From the NCBI RefSeq assembly GCF_001877785.1, contig NZ_MINN01000022.1, forward strand, positions 1 to 64,000: DNA of 64,000 nt, in the 5' to 3' direction. This stretch comes from Rossellomorea aquimaris. Lineage in GTDB: Bacteria > Bacillota > Bacilli > Bacillales > Bacillaceae_B. The notes beneath the pieces were generated by a model that was given only the letters and a program-made list of their open reading frames with translations, did not search any database and was not told the origin of the DNA. The position numbers were made by a program, and so were the translations under genes. Positions 1 to 7,633 of this stretch are shown piece by piece (position 1 is the first letter of the stretch; each line of letters begins with the position of its first letter).

Positions 1-3
1 TCT

Positions 4-66
4 CCCTTCGGTACTTAATTCGAGGTCATGCATGACACTCTCTATCGTACCAAGGGGGCTTTTTTT
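4..66 (+). terminator. Rho-independent terminator of a gene upstream of the window
   Basis: The arm at 4-14 (CCCTTCGGTAC) pairs with 47-56 (GTACCAAGGG) with one bulged base, and a run of seven T follows at 60-66. The long loop could belong to a regulatory leader, but the part upstream lies outside the window. Confidence 0.6.
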
Positions 67-135
67 ATGCACATCGCAAAAACTTCGATATAAACGCAAT
101 TTACTTTATAACAGGAATGCTCCTCGTTCGTCCCT

Positions 136-203
136 CCCTGCGGGGTCTCACATTCGCTACTCTTCCCGCAGGAGTCTCCGTCTTGCACTCCAATCAACCG
201 CTG
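136..203. repeat. Dispersed intergenic repeat, truncated copy
   Basis: About 68 bases nearly identical to 18026-18094, with only a handful of differences. It contains the internal hairpin CCTGCGGG/CCCGCAGG and the conserved right end running through TCTTGCACT and CAATCAACCGCTGG. The left half found in the copy near 18 kb is missing here. Such G+C-rich hairpin repeats are scattered between genes in many Bacillaceae. Confidence 0.7.
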
Positions 204-234
204 GAACGAGCTGACGTTTAAGTATATTTCAACT

Positions 235-260
235 AAAAACCCGAACTAATCAGTTCGGGT
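235..260 (-). terminator. Terminator of the 39-residue membrane protein gene
   Basis: On the minus strand CCCGAAC-TGATTA-GTTCGGG is followed by a run of T, directly downstream of the small gene at 304-423. Confidence 0.75.
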
Positions 261-303
261 ATACCTATGACTAAGACTCTCTAGTCACAGCCATTCATTT
301 TCT

Positions 304-423
304 TTAAAAATTCTTGTCCTTCTTTGATTTCCTTTTGAAAAACCAGATGGTAACGCCAATCAGAACAAGAATGATGGCCAGTGGAAGAATGAGAAATAGT
401 GAAAATCCTGTTGTTTCAAGCAT
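304..423 (-). CDS. Small single-pass membrane protein (39 aa)
   Basis: A 39-residue ORF starting at ATG 423 with a strong ribosome site (GGGAGGAA) just upstream and a terminator downstream at 235-260. Residues 7-29 form one hydrophobic segment (FSLFLILPLAIILVLIGVTI) followed by a basic tail (FFKRKSKKDKNF), so the N terminus is probably outside and the charged tail in the cytoplasm. I do not recognise the family. Site, start and terminator together argue that it is real despite its size. Confidence 0.6.
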   Translation of the reverse strand: MLETTGFSLFLILPLAIILVLIGVTIWFFKRKSKKDKNF

Positions 424-593
424 TGGAGTTCCTCCCAGTATAGATAATGTTGATAGTCACTATATTCCCGGGATTCTTTTTCTTAAAACGTTTCGATAGG
501 TTTAGTAGATTTGAGGTCCGAGCCCCGGCACACGAAAGCGTTCTATCGGGGACTGGCCCCATTCAGCGGATCAGTCTCTTCGTTTACTATTCA

Positions 594-839
594 TCAATCG
601 TTATGTTTTTCAAAGAAACTCTTTAATATGAAATAGATACCCAGCACCATAAAAATCGGAACGAACCAATTTTCAAGGAGAGAGGGCATGTCCGGTTCAC
701 TTGGCCACCCTTCACTACTTGAGGGTCCTATACGGTGGGCAGCCCACATTATGTATGCCATCATTTTTTCGAATGAATAAAGTAAAGCCCCCGAAATGAT
801 TAGGAGAGTGCCTGCCAATAATGAGATTGATTTTTTCAT
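594..839 (-). CDS. Small two-TM membrane protein (81 aa)
   Basis: 81 residues preceded by a good ribosome site (AAAGGAGG, 7-8 bases from ATG 839). Two hydrophobic segments at about residues 5-22 and 58-75 flank a Pro/Ser/Glu-rich stretch (GPSSSEGWPSEPDMPS) that probably faces outward; the C terminus is charged (FFEKHND). The terminator at 866-893 separates it from the remnant upstream. No family recognised, no function inferred. Confidence 0.6.
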   Translation of the reverse strand: MKKSISLLAGTLLIISGALLYSFEKMMAYIMWAAHRIGPSSSEGWPSEPDMPSLLENWFVPIFMVLGIYFILKSFFEKHND

Positions 840-865
840 GGCTTAGCCTCCTTTGATAAGATAAA

Positions 866-893
866 AAACTAGCCTTCTTATAAGCTAGTTTTT
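866..893. terminator. Bidirectional terminator
   Basis: AAAAAACTAGC ... GCTAGTTTTTT forms a perfect stem with an A run on one side and a T run on the other. On the minus strand it ends the fragment at 902-1024. Confidence 0.7.
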
Positions 894-901
894 TAAACAT
901 A

Positions 902-1024
902 TTACCATTTATGGACAGAGAAGCAAACACCGGAAGGCTTATAGGCATACCCTGTTTCAATATAGTCGTCGCTGAATGCGTCGTCTTCCCAGACTTCATA
1001 ACAATAAGTTTTACTACATTCCAC
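902..1024 (-). pseudogene. C-terminal remnant of an unknown small protein
   Basis: The minus strand reads about 40 residues ending ...GYAYKPSGVCFSVHKW before a stop, directly upstream of a terminator. Composition is protein-like, with Cys at three places and acidic/aromatic runs. The frame is closed by a TAG immediately before a possible GTG start at 1024 and there is no ribosome site, so this looks like the tail of a decayed gene. Family not recognised; a genuine 40-residue protein is the alternative. Confidence 0.3.
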
Positions 1025-1205
1025 CTATGCCTTGGATAGAAGAGGAAAAGGATAGAGATGTTTGATCAACGTGGCAATGTGAAGCAAAGCTATTGGCAGT
1101 CTAAAGGATTCTGTCAAGAAGCTTTTGATAACATCTTAAGGATTGGTCTGTGGATTAACCACGCCTGTCTACGCCAGCAACATGCATCTGTGCTTTTATA
1201 TAATA

Positions 1206-1247
1206 AACAGCCTGTCCAGTATCCGTAATCGGATTTTTGGACAGGCT
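1206..1247 (-). terminator. Terminator of the fasciclin-domain gene
   Basis: CAGCCTGTCC and GGACAGGCTG form a 10-bp stem just downstream of the stop at 1261, followed on the minus strand by a short T-rich tail. Confidence 0.6.
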
Positions 1248-1260
1248 GCTTTATGAGAAC

Positions 1261-1761
1261 TTACTTCGGTAGTAAAACCTCGTCAATCACATGGATGACC
1301 CCATTCGAAGTCTGGATATCCGCTTGGATCACGTTGGCATCATTGATGCGGACGGGATCAAGGGAAATCTTCACTGGTTTCTTGGCCAGCGTTTCCACCT
1401 GGGCACCCTCTTTGAGATCAGCAGACATTACTTTACCGGAAAGCACATGGTAAAGAAGAATATCTTTCAAATCTTCCCTTGCCAGTAATTCTTCTGCCGT
1501 GATGCCCAATTTCTTTAGAAGCTTGGCGAACGCAGCGTCAGTCGGGGCGAATACCGTGAAAGGTCCTTCCCCTTTCAATGTCTCCACCAGGCCTGCTTTT
1601 TCCAAAGCGGCTGCGAGCGTTTTAAACTGACCTGCTTCCACTGCAGTGTCAACGATATCCTTGCTTGCCGGAACCCCGCCTTCAACAGCCGATACTCCAT
1701 TCGACAGTGTCATGAAAACCATGAATGCTGCCATCATTAACGCAAATGTTTTCTTTTTCAT
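1261..1761 (-). CDS. Secreted fasciclin (FAS1) domain protein
   Basis: 166 residues with a Sec signal peptide ([25 protein letters not shown], probable cleavage near residue 25) and a single FAS1 domain covering the rest. Typical FAS1 blocks are visible: [24 protein letters not shown], the [16 protein letters not shown] block (H1 region), [10 protein letters not shown] and the closing [13 protein letters not shown]. It resembles the MPB70-like secreted single-domain proteins common in Bacillus. It is probably extracellular or wall-associated and adhesive, but the ligand is unknown. GCAGGAGGTAAGAAG precedes ATG 1761. Confidence 0.9.
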   Translation of the reverse strand: MKKKTFALMMAAFMVFMTLSNGVSAVEGGVPASKDIVDTAVEAGQFKTLAAALEKAGLVETLKGEGPFTVFAPTDAAFAKLLKKLGITAEELLAREDLKDILLYHVLSGKVMSADLKEGAQVETLAKKPVKISLDPVRINDANVIQADIQTSNGVIHVIDEVLLPK

Positions 1762-1778
1762 CTTCTTACCTCCTGCTT

Positions 1779-1800
1779 GTTTATGTAAACATTTGTTTAC
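1779..1800. promoter_or_regulatory. Overlapping palindromes in the fasciclin gene leader
   Basis: TGTTTATGTAAACA (1779-1792) and GTAAACATTTGTTTAC (1785-1800) overlap just upstream of the ribosome site, downstream of a possible -10 TACTAT on the minus strand. The layout suits a repressor operator; no regulator is identified. Confidence 0.35.
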
Positions 1801-1938
1801 TCAGAAAATAGTATTTGTTTGTTTTGAAGGATTATCCATTTCTTTTCAATCAAAAGTCGCAGAAAATTTCAAACGAATATCGGATTCATCTATATCTTTG
1901 ACGTTATACGATAGAGACAAAGACAAGGAGGTATCATC

Positions 1939-2397
1939 ATGATCAAAGGATTATATGAAGCACATTTACCTGTGAGTGATATGCAGTCTTCAATAGAGTT
2001 TTACCAGAAGCTCGGTTTGGAATTGGCGTATGAAAGCGAAAAGGTGTCGTTTGTCTGGATCGAGAAAGGGAAGAGCTGGCTTGGATTGTGGGAGGCTGAT
2101 CAAGTGAACATCCCGTATCATGCTTCCATCAGACATATCGCTTTTCATGTAGAAGCAGAAGACATCATAAAGGCGAAGGGATGGTTAAAAGAAAGAGGGA
2201 TTGAGGTCAGGGAAGCGTTCGGCTTTTCTCCGGAACGTCAGCCGCTGGTCCTCCCAAATAACCCGCAGGCACATGCCTGTCTGTATTTCAAAGATCCAGA
2301 CGGGAATTCACTGGAATTCATTGCTCCGCTCAGGCTGGATCATGTGGAGGAGTTTGAGATGATGACGCTGGAGGATTGGTATGGGCGGAAGGATTGA
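1939..2397 (+). CDS. VOC-superfamily (glyoxalase/dioxygenase-like) protein
   Basis: 152 residues covering one vicinal-oxygen-chelate unit with two beta-alpha-beta-beta-beta modules. Visible marks are YEAHLPVSDMQSSIEFYQKLGL at the N terminus, RHIAFHVE at the start of the second module, and the closing LYFKDPDGNSLEFIAPL whose Glu is a usual metal ligand. These fit a metal-dependent enzyme (glyoxalase-like lyase, fosfomycin-thiol transferase-like, or extradiol type), but family placement does not fix the substrate. CAAGGAGG precedes ATG 1939. It is a single gene. Confidence 0.85.
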   Translation: MIKGLYEAHLPVSDMQSSIEFYQKLGLELAYESEKVSFVWIEKGKSWLGLWEADQVNIPYHASIRHIAFHVEAEDIIKAKGWLKERGIEVREAFGFSPERQPLVLPNNPQAHACLYFKDPDGNSLEFIAPLRLDHVEEFEMMTLEDWYGRKD

Positions 2398-2401
2398 TTT
2401 T

Positions 2402-2432
2402 GAGAGCGGCGGGGACAGGTCCCGCGGCTCAT
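2402..2432. repeat. Intergenic hairpin with GGGGACAGGTCCC core
   Basis: GAGCGGCGGGGACAGGTCCCGCGGCTC is an imperfect palindrome between two co-directional genes. Related cores occur near 19343, 19385 and 19450. It lacks a T run, so it is not a standard terminator. Confidence 0.45.
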
Positions 2433-2489
2433 AATCCAGCCGAAAAATGAATAAGGTAAACCATTATTTCCTTTAAGGTGTGAGGCTTA

Positions 2490-3425
2490 ATGAAGAATCT
2501 TACAAGATGGATCAAACGAACGTTTCATCGTAATTCTACAAAGAAACTGACTCTTGTTATGGGTGCTTTATATGAACCTCAACAATTTGGCCAGCCCGTT
2601 GAACGGAGCAAGAATTTGCCCGTACGTACCACTGATCTTGAAAGATATTTCCGTCCTTCCTGCATCCCCATAAAAAATACTCTTTTCAAGGACTTTCAAT
2701 TTTTCGATCCCTATTATGAAAAAAGCTATAAGGAAGTGAAACTCCCCGCAGCATTGACCCGCACTGCTGAGGAAACGATCTTAAATTATTTTAGTATTTT
2801 AAGAGAGGCAGAAAATCTCACTGACCAGCAGATGGGCGGGTGCGGAACGGTGGGGATGGCAAAGCTGCCCTTTCCCGTTGCTTACAATTTTTTCACTGAC
2901 GACTATCAAAAAAGGGTTTCATATCATGATTATCTCCAATCGTTTGCAGGGATCGGCCACTTGAATTTAATTAAGATGAACAGACTCCCCGATGAAGGGG
3001 ACACCGTATCCTATTTCATCGAACTGGAAACCATTGAAGGTTCTTCAAAGGGTGTGACCTATTTTGCTTATTATTTCGGCTATATCCAATTGAAGAAGGT
3101 CCATAATCTTTATAAAATCGACCGCATGAAATTATACGGAGAGGACTTCCTGTGTGCAGCTTATCACCTGTGGCAGCATGATGCGGAAGCCGTCGTCGGC
3201 ATTATGTATGGTGAATGGTGCAAGCTGGTCAAAAAACAGCTGCCTGTCAAACAAGATGGGTACGTCAAAATCATTGATTTCACCGGCACGGACGGGGCCG
3301 ATTACCGGTTTGTCTTTTATCGTTTAACGAATGATACGGATGTATTGATTTCTCAATTTAAAATGGATGCTGCGGGAGTCTGGAAACCCATTACCATCGA
3401 TCCGGAAGAATGCCTTAAAAACTAG
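2490..3425 (+). CDS. Conserved hypothetical protein (311 aa)
   Basis: 311 residues starting at ATG 2490, with AAGGTGTGAGG as ribosome site. It has no signal peptide or membrane segment: a basic N terminus (MKNLTRWIKRTFHRNSTKK) is followed by a soluble alpha/beta composition rich in Tyr and Phe. Features are the Gly-rich GGCGTVGMAK near the middle, a Tyr-rich stretch (GVTYFAYYFGYIQLKK) and YHLWQHDAEAVVGIMYGEWCK. I do not recognise a catalytic motif. It seems to be transcribed alone. Confidence 0.65.
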   Translation: MKNLTRWIKRTFHRNSTKKLTLVMGALYEPQQFGQPVERSKNLPVRTTDLERYFRPSCIPIKNTLFKDFQFFDPYYEKSYKEVKLPAALTRTAEETILNYFSILREAENLTDQQMGGCGTVGMAKLPFPVAYNFFTDDYQKRVSYHDYLQSFAGIGHLNLIKMNRLPDEGDTVSYFIELETIEGSSKGVTYFAYYFGYIQLKKVHNLYKIDRMKLYGEDFLCAAYHLWQHDAEAVVGIMYGEWCKLVKKQLPVKQDGYVKIIDFTGTDGADYRFVFYRLTNDTDVLISQFKMDAAGVWKPITIDPEECLKN

Positions 3426-3599
3426 GCGGTTATCATTGATTGGTTTGTCGGAAATAATCTAATTGCCATCCAATTAACGTGGTGAGTTGGAGATGTTCCT
3501 CTAGAATCTCTGATGGGTTTAAACTGTTTAATTGTTCCATATAAGGGGATATAACGGATAATGATCGTCTTTCGTTAATGAAGGAGAGGGTTGGAGGAA

Positions 3600-3797
3600 A
3601 TGAATACAAACCTATCTTTGTGGACTATTGTAATAATATGTGTGGCACTTTTGATATTTTGTTTATATAAGGCGTTCAGCTCTCCTTCAGATAGTAAGAA
3701 TAATTTAACAATTAGAATCCCGGCAGTAATGATATCACTTTCCATATCATTACTGCTAACTATGCTTATATTTATCATACTCACAACTAATAATTGA
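3600..3797 (+). CDS. Small two-TM membrane protein (65 aa)
   Basis: About 65 residues with two hydrophobic segments (TIVIICVALLIFCLYKAF and PAVMISLSISLLLTMLIFII) separated by a short polar loop. ATG 3600 is preceded by AAGGAGAGGG, but TTG 3591 in the same frame is an alternative and would add three residues. The terminator at 3850-3890 lies downstream. Function unknown. Confidence 0.55.
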   Translation: MNTNLSLWTIVIICVALLIFCLYKAFSSPSDSKNNLTIRIPAVMISLSISLLLTMLIFIILTTNN

Positions 3798-3849
3798 CCA
3801 GCTCTTAACATGGACACATTTATCCCCCTCGATTTAAATAACTATACAA

Positions 3850-3890
3850 AGAAGCGCGGGGAGCAAGCCTGCGCTTCTATTTATTTATAA
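3850..3890 (+). terminator. Rho-independent terminator
   Basis: GAAGCGC ... GCGCTTC stem with a short T-rich tail (TATTTATTT), downstream of the small membrane protein gene. Confidence 0.6.
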
Positions 3891-3906
3891 ACACACCATG
3901 AAAAAA

Positions 3907-3955
3907 TTGGAACCAAATCCCATCTCACCTGTAAACAAAGAAATAATTAAAAACG
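3907..3955 (+). repeat. Repeated segment, copy A
   Basis: TTGGAACCAAATCCCATCTC and following bases match 19471-19522 closely over about 50 bases. Both copies keep the frame encoding EPNPIS(P/T)VNKE, so the origin may be a duplicated coding fragment. Confidence 0.5.
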
Positions 3956-4330
3956 ATATAGAACAGAGTGTAAAATCACATTGATTATGACACTCCTTTT
4001 AATAACGCTTACTCCCTTAAAGCTGCTTATAAATACCACCTAAATTACAAATGACAAAACTTTCTGTTCTCCAAATTTTGTGGTACGATTCCTATTACAC
4101 TTTATGGTACAAATGCAAGTACCGAACGTGGAGGATATGATAAAGAACAACGAACATAATCTTCTATTAACCAGAAGTATACGGTAATAACTTAAAACTT
4201 ACACACACCAGTATTCGTATAACGATCGGGGGAATGTAGAATATTGGTAGCAGGATTGTAACAACACTGAAGTATCAATAAAAGGAAATCGACATATTTT
4301 GTCGAATACTATAGAGATGATAAAAAATGA

Positions 4331-4342
4331 GGAAACGTTTCC
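4331..4342. promoter_or_regulatory. Operator GGAAACGTTTCC in the lacI-type leader
   Basis: A perfect 12-bp palindrome identical to 5504-5515 and 5695-5706. It lies 18 bases before the GTG start chosen for the regulator, which suggests autoregulation. LacI-family operators are typically central-CG palindromes of this kind. Confidence 0.7.
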
Positions 4343-4359
4343 ATAAGGATGTGTCAGTA

Positions 4360-5385
4360 GTGGTAACCATTAAGGAAGTGGCGAAAGAAGCGAATGTTTC
4401 AATCTCCACTGTATCGAGAGTGCTTAATAAAAGTGGATATACAAGTGAAAAAACGAAAGAAAAGGTTCTTAATGCTGTTAAGAAACTTAATTACCAAGGG
4501 AGTCTGGTAGCTGCTGCAATGAAGAAGAAGCAAACCTTGACTCTTGGTTTGATCATCCCTGATATAAAGAATATTTTTTATTCAGATCTGACCAGAACAA
4601 TCGAAGACCGGGCAAACAGCCATGGGTTTAATATCTTTTTATGCAATACAGATAACAATTTGCAGAAAGAAGCAGAATATATCCACCTATTGATTGCTAA
4701 AGGAGTCGATGGAATCATCTTTTCATCTCCAGAGGTGGATGATGGAAATATAGAAGAATTGAAGGAAAACTATCCTGAGCTGCCGGTTGTCATATTAGGA
4801 GGGAAATTCCCTAAACTAATTCTTAATGAGGTCGTGGTTGATAATGTTGACGGGGCATATAAAGCGATGGGGCATCTTCTGGATCTAGGGCATAAGGATA
4901 TTGCGTTTATTGGCGGGGATCCCGAAACTTATGCATCCGTTGAAAGGCATAAGGGCTACAAGATGGCATTGAATGAACGAGGCATTCAAGTAAAAGATGA
5001 CTATGTGATTTTTGACACGTTTTATATTCAAAGCGGGTATGAGAATGCAAAGAGATTATTGCAAAAAAATGATAGACCAACGGCAATTTTTGCGGTTAGT
5101 GACAGTATTGCTGTAGGGGTATACAAAGCTGCAAGGGAACTGAATATAAGAATTCCAGAGCAATTATCGGTTGTTGGTTTTGATGATTCTCAATATGCAG
5201 AAATTTTGTATCCTATGCTTACAACCATACGTACGCCCATTAAAGAAATGGGTCAAAGGGCCATAGAAATCATGGTGAAAGCCATTAAGGAAAAGCAAAT
5301 CATTAAAGAAACAGTCCTCTTTTATCCAAACCTTATTGAAAGGGAGTCAACGATGGCGATAGAAGCCGATCATCCAAAAAAATGA
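4360..5385 (+). CDS. LacI-family transcriptional regulator
   Basis: 341 residues from GTG 4360. The N-terminal helix-turn-helix (VTIKEVAKEANVSISTVSRV) and hinge (LNYQGSLVAAAMKKK) are followed by a periplasmic-binding-protein-like effector domain that starts at TLGLIIPDIKNIFYSDL and ends near the C terminus with VVGFDDSQYAEILYPMLTTIR. The in-frame ATG at 4327 would add 11 residues and lacks a good ribosome site; LacI proteins usually begin MVTIKEVA, and the GTG start leaves the operator at 4331-4342 in the leader. It probably represses itself and the operon from 5794. The effector is unknown, presumably a sugar or nucleoside derivative made or imported by that operon. Confidence 0.93.
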   Translation: MVTIKEVAKEANVSISTVSRVLNKSGYTSEKTKEKVLNAVKKLNYQGSLVAAAMKKKQTLTLGLIIPDIKNIFYSDLTRTIEDRANSHGFNIFLCNTDNNLQKEAEYIHLLIAKGVDGIIFSSPEVDDGNIEELKENYPELPVVILGGKFPKLILNEVVVDNVDGAYKAMGHLLDLGHKDIAFIGGDPETYASVERHKGYKMALNERGIQVKDDYVIFDTFYIQSGYENAKRLLQKNDRPTAIFAVSDSIAVGVYKAARELNIRIPEQLSVVGFDDSQYAEILYPMLTTIRTPIKEMGQRAIEIMVKAIKEKQIIKETVLFYPNLIERESTMAIEADHPKK

Positions 5386-5484
5386 TTGAGGATGATGGTG
5401 AAAAGACGTTGATACGCCTACATTAAATAATATAATTTTATAAATTTTCAAAAAAATCATTGAAAATGGTTTACTAAGTATGTT

Positions 5485-5534
5485 AAATTTGATTTAAATA
5501 AGTGGAAACGTTTCCATCTGTTTAAATCAAATTT
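5485..5534. promoter_or_regulatory. 50-bp palindrome centred on the operator
   Basis: The arms AAATTTGATTTAAA (5485-5498) and TTTAAATCAAATTT (5521-5534) are perfect complements and share the same centre (between 5509 and 5510) as GGAAACGTTTCC at 5504-5515. A T run follows at 5531-5536. It could serve both as operator of the catabolic operon and, in RNA, as terminator of the regulator gene. A possible -35 TTGAAA (5460-5465) and a weak -10 (about 5483-5488) lie just upstream. Confidence 0.7.
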
Positions 5535-5694
5535 TTTGTAGTAACAGATACTCATCTAGAAAATACAGCAAGAAGAAGTCACTTCAACATCCTTTTTGGT
5601 AAAAGAAACCTCCAAGAAACACATATAAACGGTTTTGTTGATTCATTAAACACCTGGTAAACGCTAAATGGATGGGATAAAGGGAAGGTTTTAT

Positions 5695-5706
5695 GGAAAC
5701 GTTTCC
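5695..5706. promoter_or_regulatory. Third GGAAACGTTTCC operator
   Basis: Identical 12-bp palindrome, about 88 bases before the first operon gene and 191 bases centre to centre from the one at 5504-5515. The spacing would allow looping by a tetrameric LacI-type repressor, or a roadblock to elongation. Confidence 0.65.
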
Positions 5707-5793
5707 AGTTCTGGTGAATGTTAGTGGTCTGGCCAATTTCCAGTGAACGTCCTGATTGTATCCGGCGTTTTGCCAATATGAAAGGAGATCGTC

Positions 5794-6564
5794 ATGTTCG
5801 ACTACAACATATTTATTCAAGGATTTCCCGGAAAGTCTTCTACACATGGAGGGCTGGGATGGAGCACAGTCACCTTGTTGTCCCACAATGATACACACAT
5901 CATTATTGATGTCGGCAGTTTCGGCGTCAGACCGTTGATATTGGACAAACTCAAAGCCAGAGGGTTATCTCCAAGTGACATATCGATGGTTTTGCTGACC
6001 CATACGCATTGGGATCATTGTGTGAATTGGACGTTGTTTCCTAATGCGACCATCGTGGTGGGGCAGGAGGACATGAAATGGGCATTAAACGAACCGCCTG
6101 GAGGATGGCATGTCCCTGAATTGTATGTGAAGGAATTACATTCTTCTTCACAAATGAGGCAGGTCGTCCATCTTGAAGAAATTGTCCCCGGGATCACAGC
6201 ACATCAGACGGATGGACATTCACCGGGCCACCTGGCCTACACCGTGGACAATGGCGATTATGACCTGATATTCAGCGGAGATGCGGCTAAGAACAGGGCG
6301 GAGCTTTTATCAAGGGATGCAGATATGACATTGAATCTTTCTGACAGCCGGGAATCGATCGATTATCTTTGGAGATTGTGGAGGAAAAAGGAGAACAGTG
6401 TTTTAATTCCCGGACACGATATCCCGATGAAGCTTGTGGATGGGAAAACGGTTTATCTTCATGAAAGAAAAGCGGATTTGCAGTATTGGTTTTCTGACAC
6501 ATTGGAGAAGTATACAACAATTGAATTGGCAGATGATGCAGCGTTGGCGGAACAAATCAAGTAA
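5794..6564 (+). CDS. MBL-fold metallo-hydrolase
   Basis: 256 residues, a single metallo-beta-lactamase fold. The zinc signature HTHWDH is clear near residue 70, with further metal ligands in GHSPGH, FSGDAAKN and the C-terminal PGHDIP. The general pattern is that of lactonase-type hydrolases (N-acyl-homoserine lactonase relatives), though activity could also be on thioesters or phosphodiesters. GAAAGGAGATCGTC precedes ATG 5794. It is the first gene of the operon controlled by the LacI-type regulator, and the context suggests hydrolysis of a ring-closed or esterified intermediate in sugar-acid breakdown; that is inference. Confidence 0.9.
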   Translation: MFDYNIFIQGFPGKSSTHGGLGWSTVTLLSHNDTHIIIDVGSFGVRPLILDKLKARGLSPSDISMVLLTHTHWDHCVNWTLFPNATIVVGQEDMKWALNEPPGGWHVPELYVKELHSSSQMRQVVHLEEIVPGITAHQTDGHSPGHLAYTVDNGDYDLIFSGDAAKNRAELLSRDADMTLNLSDSRESIDYLWRLWRKKENSVLIPGHDIPMKLVDGKTVYLHERKADLQYWFSDTLEKYTTIELADDAALAEQIK

Positions 6565-6704
6565 GGCCATACGCAATCGGGGCGCTGTTCATAAAAATGA
6601 AAAGGTTTACATGGATTTCGTTATGCAAGATAAAGGTGGAAATAGATATAGGAATGTTTTACGGGAAGTGTATGGAGAACTGACTTTAAATGAGGGGTGA
6701 AAAT

Positions 6705-7544
6705 ATGAAAGAGCAAAAAAAACAGCGTGTGATCGTGACTGGCGGCTCCAAGGGACTTGGACGCGGAATTGCCCTAACGTTTGCAGAATCGGGTGCGTCG
6801 GTGGTCGTTGCCGATGTTGACAGTGAAGCGGGTGAGCGCTGCGTACAGGAGATTAAAGAAGCCGGCGGCGAGGGGCTATTCGTTTATACGGATGTATCCT
6901 CTGGTGAAGATGTGAAGAAACTCTTTGAGGAATCCCGCCATTTCCAAGGCGGAATCAATGTGCTCGTCAACAATGCAGGGATTGGGCACGGTCCGATGTC
7001 GGAAAGACACTTCCTAAAGACGGACTTCGCTATGTGGGAGAACCTGATGAATATACACCTTAATGGACTTTATCATTGCAGCCAATTGGCTGCAAGAGCC
7101 ATGATTCACCAAGGTGAGGGCGGAAGCATCATCAATATGAGTTCCGGGGGAGCGACCCGCGCCCATCGGAACCGAGTCGCTTATGATGCGACGAAGGGTG
7201 CGATCGAGGCTGCCACCAGAGCGATGGCACTTGACCTGGCTCCTTGGAAAATCCGGGTGAACGCGGTCATGCCGGGCTCGATGTGGGTGGAAAACCGCAC
7301 AGCCGTCGGGAATGAGTCTTCACCGGATCTTCTCATTCCGCTCGGCAGGCTCGGGATGCCTCAAGACGTCGGTCAGGGCGTCCGGTTCCTGGCTTCACCC
7401 GATTCTTCGTATATAACAGGACACATTCTGGCGATTGACGGCGGCCTTACGTCCCAGCTCCGGGCGCCGAGCATGGATGCCGATGTTGCACTTTCTCTCG
7501 ACGAAATCGATTTAGGATTGGCTTCATCCGGAAGCAAAGAATAA
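6705..7544 (+). CDS. SDR-family NAD(P)-dependent oxidoreductase
   Basis: 279 residues of classical short-chain dehydrogenase type. The Rossmann motif TGGSKGLGRG is at about residues 12-21, NNAG near 89, the catalytic Ser in INMSSGG, the Tyr/Lys pair in YDATKGA, and VNAVMPGSM follows. The upstream in-frame ATG at 6690 overlaps the ribosome site (GAGGGGTG), so ATG 6705 is preferred. The substrate is probably a sugar alcohol, lactol or sugar acid of this operon; family membership alone does not settle it. The 140-base gap before it contains a short in-frame ORF that I do not call. Confidence 0.93.
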   Translation: MKEQKKQRVIVTGGSKGLGRGIALTFAESGASVVVADVDSEAGERCVQEIKEAGGEGLFVYTDVSSGEDVKKLFEESRHFQGGINVLVNNAGIGHGPMSERHFLKTDFAMWENLMNIHLNGLYHCSQLAARAMIHQGEGGSIINMSSGGATRAHRNRVAYDATKGAIEAATRAMALDLAPWKIRVNAVMPGSMWVENRTAVGNESSPDLLIPLGRLGMPQDVGQGVRFLASPDSSYITGHILAIDGGLTSQLRAPSMDADVALSLDEIDLGLASSGSKE

Positions 7545-7633
7545 ATCCCAAGATCACTAGGTTCATAGAAAAGATCACCGGGATGACACCCATATATACA
7601 CAACGATAAGTAAAAAAAAGAGGAGGAATTAGC

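Larger units (their letters stand above)
1..303. other. Gene-free left edge
   Basis: I see no convincing gene in the first 303 bases. They hold the terminator at 4-66, a truncated copy of a dispersed repeat at 136-203 and the terminator of the small minus-strand gene at 235-260. The plus-strand ORF through this stretch is repeat sequence without a usable ribosome site. Confidence 0.6.
3798..4359. other. Long AT-rich gap ahead of the LacI-type regulator
   Basis: About 560 bases without a confident gene. It holds the terminator at 3850-3890, a 28-codon ORF at 3898-3984 (reads MKKLEPNPISPVNKE...) whose start matches sequence near 19471, and the regulator's leader. In that leader TCGACA-TATTT-TGTCGA (4289-4305) abuts a possible -10 TACTAT (4307-4312) and the operator GGAAACGTTTCC lies at 4331-4342. 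The rest shows nothing I can name. Confidence 0.5.
5386..5793. other. Regulatory gap between regulator and operon
   Basis: About 400 bases with no credible gene. It contains the 50-bp palindrome with its operator (5485-5534) and a further operator at 5695-5706. The 120 bases between them and the 85 bases up to the first operon gene show nothing else I can name. Confidence 0.6.

Noticed and set aside
1-66. Possible T-box or other riboswitch at the left edge
   Set aside because: Only a terminator is visible; the diagnostic T-box sequence is absent and the upstream part is not in the window.
1058-1228. Plus-strand 56-codon ORF (MFDQRGNVKQSYWQ...)
   Set aside because: It has only a weak ribosome site, ends inside the fasciclin gene's terminator and matches no family I know. 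It may be part of a decayed gene.
4021-4260. Gene remnant in the gap before the LacI regulator
   Set aside because: Short frames with stops in all three frames and no recognisable peptide. I could not name a parent gene.
6610-6700. 29-codon ORF between the MBL and SDR genes
   Set aside because: No ribosome site of its own and overlaps the SDR gene's ribosome site. Too short to support, although the last residues look protein-like.
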